From: G965220205 sp965220205
Lineage (GTDB): Bacteria; Chloroflexota; Dehalococcoidia; Lucifugimonadales; Australimonadaceae
Length of the DNA stretch: 64,000 nt
Assembly: GCA_965220205.1 (NCBI GenBank)
Contig: OZ244812.1
Location: 1 to 64,000 of the forward strand
Reading direction: 5' to 3'
Shown: piece by piece, positions 62,183 through 64,000 of the stretch
How the letters are laid out: each line of letters begins with the position of its first letter
Numbering within the stretch: the first letter of the stretch is position 1
Notes under the pieces: generated by a model
What the model saw: the letters and a program-made list of their open reading frames with translations, nothing else
Told to the model about the DNA's origin: nothing
Database searches by the model: none
Made by a program: the position numbers and the translations under genes

Positions 62183-63235
62183 TTAGCGCGTACCGGCCCC
62201 CTCCCGCGCCACTAGCCCGATCACGTCCAGCGCCTCGTCGACGTCCTCCGCGGTGATCCCGTTGCGGGTGACGAACCGCACCCAGTTGAAGCGCCCGTTG
62301 GCCAGCACTCCGCGCGCCTTCAGCGCCTCCGCCGTCTCCGGGCCGCGGCCGTCTTCGAGTTCGGCGTACACGATGTTCGTCTCGACGTGGCTCGGGTCGA
62401 TGACGATTCCGGGCAGGCAGGCCAGCCCCGCCGCCAACCGCTTCGCGTTCGCGTGGTCCTCCGCCAGCCGGTCCACCATCGTATCGAGCGCCACGAGCCC
62501 CGCCGCCGCCAGGACCCCGGCCTGTCGCATCCCGCCCCCCGCCATCTTGCGCATGCGCCGGGCCCTCGTAATGAACTCGCTGCTCCCGCACACCACCGAA
62601 CCCACCGGGCACGACAGCCCCTTGGAGAGGCAGAAGCTCACCGAGTCGGCTACCGACGCCAGCTCAGCGGCGGGAACGCCGAGGGCCACCGACGCGTTGA
62701 AGATGCGGGCGCCGTCCATATGCACCGCCATGCCGTGGGCGCGTGCTGCCTCCACGACCGGCCGTAGCTGCTCGACCGTGAACGCGGCCCCGTTGCCGCG
62801 GTTGTGCGTGTTCTCGAGGCACAGCAGCGCCGTGCGCGGGAATAGGCCGGGCGGCGAGATCGTCGCCTCGACCGCCTCCGGAGTCATCAGGCCCCGGTGA
62901 TCGTTGGGAGTGGGGCGCATCTGCACGCCGCCGAAGGCGGCGATGGCCCCCATCTCGTTGACCAGGAGATGAGCGTCCGCGCCCATGATGGCCTCGTCCC
63001 CGCGGTTGCACCACGACAGCGCCGAGACCAGGTTCCCCATCGACCCGCTGACCACGAACAGGCCCGCCTCCTTCCCCAGCCGCGCCGCCGCTGTCTCCTC
63101 CAGCCTGTTGATCGTCGGGTCCTCGCCGTAGACATCGTCGCCGAGCTCCGCCTCGGCCATGGCGCGCCGCATCGCGTTGGTCGGTTGGGTTACTGTGTCG
63201 CTGCGCAGGTCGATGACCCGGGGCGCCATGCTCAT
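62183..63235 (-). CDS. ltaE: Low-specificity L-threonine aldolase
   Basis: 350 residues. PLP enzyme of fold type I: DLRSDTVTQPTNAMRRAM, GDDVYGEDPTINRLEE, LLCLENTHNRGNG, VHMDGARIFNA and the Schiff-base Lys in SFCLSKGLSCPVGS. Cleaves threonine and related beta-hydroxy amino acids to glycine and an aldehyde. ATG at 63235 with GGAG 8 bases upstream; a second ATG is two codons later. Confidence 0.92.
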   Translation of the reverse strand: MSMAPRVIDLRSDTVTQPTNAMRRAMAEAELGDDVYGEDPTINRLEETAAARLGKEAGLFVVSGSMGNLVSALSWCNRGDEAIMGADAHLLVNEMGAIAAFGGVQMRPTPNDHRGLMTPEAVEATISPPGLFPRTALLCLENTHNRGNGAAFTVEQLRPVVEAARAHGMAVHMDGARIFNASVALGVPAAELASVADSVSFCLSKGLSCPVGSVVCGSSEFITRARRMRKMAGGGMRQAGVLAAAGLVALDTMVDRLAEDHANAKRLAAGLACLPGIVIDPSHVETNIVYAELEDGRGPETAEALKARGVLANGRFNWVRFVTRNGITAEDVDEALDVIGLVAREGAGTR

Positions 63236-63316
63236 GTGCGGTACTCCTTCGTCCTTGTGAATCGGTCGCTGCGAGGCTGGCGACGCGGAGCGGGACCTCC
63301 TCGGAAGGCCGCCGCG

Positions 63317-63322
63317 ATTCTA
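63317..63322 (-). promoter_or_regulatory. -10 box of ltaE
   Basis: TAGAAT on the minus strand (GCTAGAATCGC). It is 40 bp from the divergent lspA -10 box, so the two promoters share their upstream DNA. Confidence 0.45.
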
Positions 63323-63359
63323 GCGCAACGCCCAACGGCCCGGCCACGAAACAGCCCCG

Positions 63360-63368
63360 TGCTAGAAT
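63360..63368 (+). promoter_or_regulatory. Extended -10 promoter of lspA
   Basis: TGCTAGAAT, TG-n-TAGAAT, about 35 bp before the start codon. Confidence 0.55.
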
Positions 63369-63404
63369 CTTGTCGAAGGCGATTGCCTGCGCGAGGTCGG
63401 CGTG

Positions 63405-63950
63405 ATGTTGCGGACGCTATCGATGAATCGCCTTGTCGTAGGGGTCGTACTCGCCGGATTCGCCCTCGACCAACTCACCAAGTACCTCGTCGTTCGGAAC
63501 TTGCCGCTGCGCTCGTCGTGGCCCGACGAGGGGTTCTTCCGCATCACGCACGTCGGCAATACGGGCAGCGCTTTCGGGCTGTTTCACAACCAGAACCTCC
63601 CCCTCATCGTCGCCTCGTTCCTGGGGCTTGCCGTGCTCTGCTACTTCTACCGCGCTCACCCCAACCCCGGCCTGCCCGTCCAACTCAGTCTCGGGCTCAT
63701 GGTGGCGGGCGCCATCGGCAACTTGGCCGACCGGCTCGTCCGCGGCCACGTTACGGATTTCATCGACATTGGCCCCTGGTGGATTTTCAACCTGGCCGAC
63801 GCGTCGATTGTGTGCGGGCTGGCGGTGCTCGCGGTCAGCATGTGGGTGGACCGCTCCCCCGCCGCTGCGGTGCCGGAAGGCGGCGACGCTCCGCTTTCAG
63901 GAGTTGCGCCCCCAGAGCCTTCGGAAGAGGACGATGTCGCAGGCCGGTGA
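63405..63950 (+). CDS. lspA: Lipoprotein signal peptidase (signal peptidase II)
   Basis: 181 residues from ATG at 63405; a GTG directly before it or an ATG at 63423 are also possible. Four membrane helices. Family motifs FALDQLTKYLVVRNL, ITHVGNTGSAFGLF, AGAIGNLADRLVRGHVTDFI and FNLADASIV, with the two catalytic Asp residues in NLADRL..VTDFID and FNLADA. Cleaves prolipoproteins such as those at 12553, 14105 and 48120. It has a longer polar C-terminal tail than most. Overlaps the rluD start. Confidence 0.92.
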   Translation: MLRTLSMNRLVVGVVLAGFALDQLTKYLVVRNLPLRSSWPDEGFFRITHVGNTGSAFGLFHNQNLPLIVASFLGLAVLCYFYRAHPNPGLPVQLSLGLMVAGAIGNLADRLVRGHVTDFIDIGPWWIFNLADASIVCGLAVLAVSMWVDRSPAAAVPEGGDAPLSGVAPPEPSEEDDVAGR

Positions 63951-64000
63951 GCCGCGCCGCGTACGCGTAGCGTCCGACCGCGACGGCGAGCGGCTGGACC
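63934..64000 (+). CDS. rluD: Start of RluD-family pseudouridine synthase (cut by window edge)
   Basis: Frame from ATG at 63934 inside lspA reads MSQAGEPRRVRVASDRDGER, then LD, and runs off the edge. The RVRV..DRDGERLD pattern is the S4-like start of RluA/RluD enzymes, which very often follow lspA. Only 22 residues are visible, so the assignment leans on synteny. Confidence 0.6.
   Translation, partial: MSQAGEPRRVRVASDRDGERLD

Overview
The window is high-GC bacterial DNA. The housekeeping genes on the right (miaB, nadC, rarA, ltaE, lspA then rluD), the class II aldolase, SDR, molybdopterin-oxidase and amidase genes, and the very large secreted proteins on the left suggest a Chloroflexota genome, perhaps the Dehalococcoidia/SAR202 side. 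That is an inference from gene content; no rRNA is present to settle it.

Left, 1-18.5 kb: an accessory region. It has the edge of a small HTH gene, a one-piece sensor kinase/response regulator, a 3,122-residue secreted beta-domain protein (3116-12484), two lipoproteins and a shorter 983-residue paralogue (15524-18475). The two big genes share signal peptide, C-terminus and about 500 bp of upstream DNA, which includes a C12 or C10 homopolymer and a conserved TACAAT box, so length-variable expression is possible.

Middle, 18.8-37.6 kb: an integrated conjugative element. Small HTH regulators, a four-HTH protein preceded by a leader peptide and terminator, a repeat array and twin hairpins lead into a rightward operon: exported protein, VirB6-like, two VirB2-like proteins, a PrgI-type protein with an extra exported domain, VirB4 ATPase, VirD4 coupling ATPase and a replication-relaxation family protein. 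More regulators, a membrane gene between direct repeats, a retropepsin-like protein, an RHH protein and a large serine recombinase follow. The recombinase runs into the 3' end of tRNA-Ala(GGC), marking the right junction. The left junction is not seen and may lie outside the window, so the 1-18 kb genes may or may not be cargo.

Right, 37.6-64 kb: chromosome. A catabolic cluster (class II aldolase, SDR, molybdopterin oxidase, bicupin, SDR) is followed by tRNA-Ser(GCT), a retropepsin, miaB, a DUF2283 gene, a potassium channel and nadC with a lipoprotein. Then come an AT-richer NACHT NTPase with a nuclease-like N-terminus (probable phage defence), a HAD phosphatase, an IS5-type element, an amidase pair, two more class II aldolases, a MoaD-MoaE fusion, rarA, ltaE, lspA and the first codons of rluD. 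The intergenic DNA carries palindromic MITE-like repeats, a recurrent GACTCA/AAATG motif, extended -10 promoters including two leaderless ones, and a strongly structured possible RNA at 61969-62170 that may resemble an IscB-type omega RNA.
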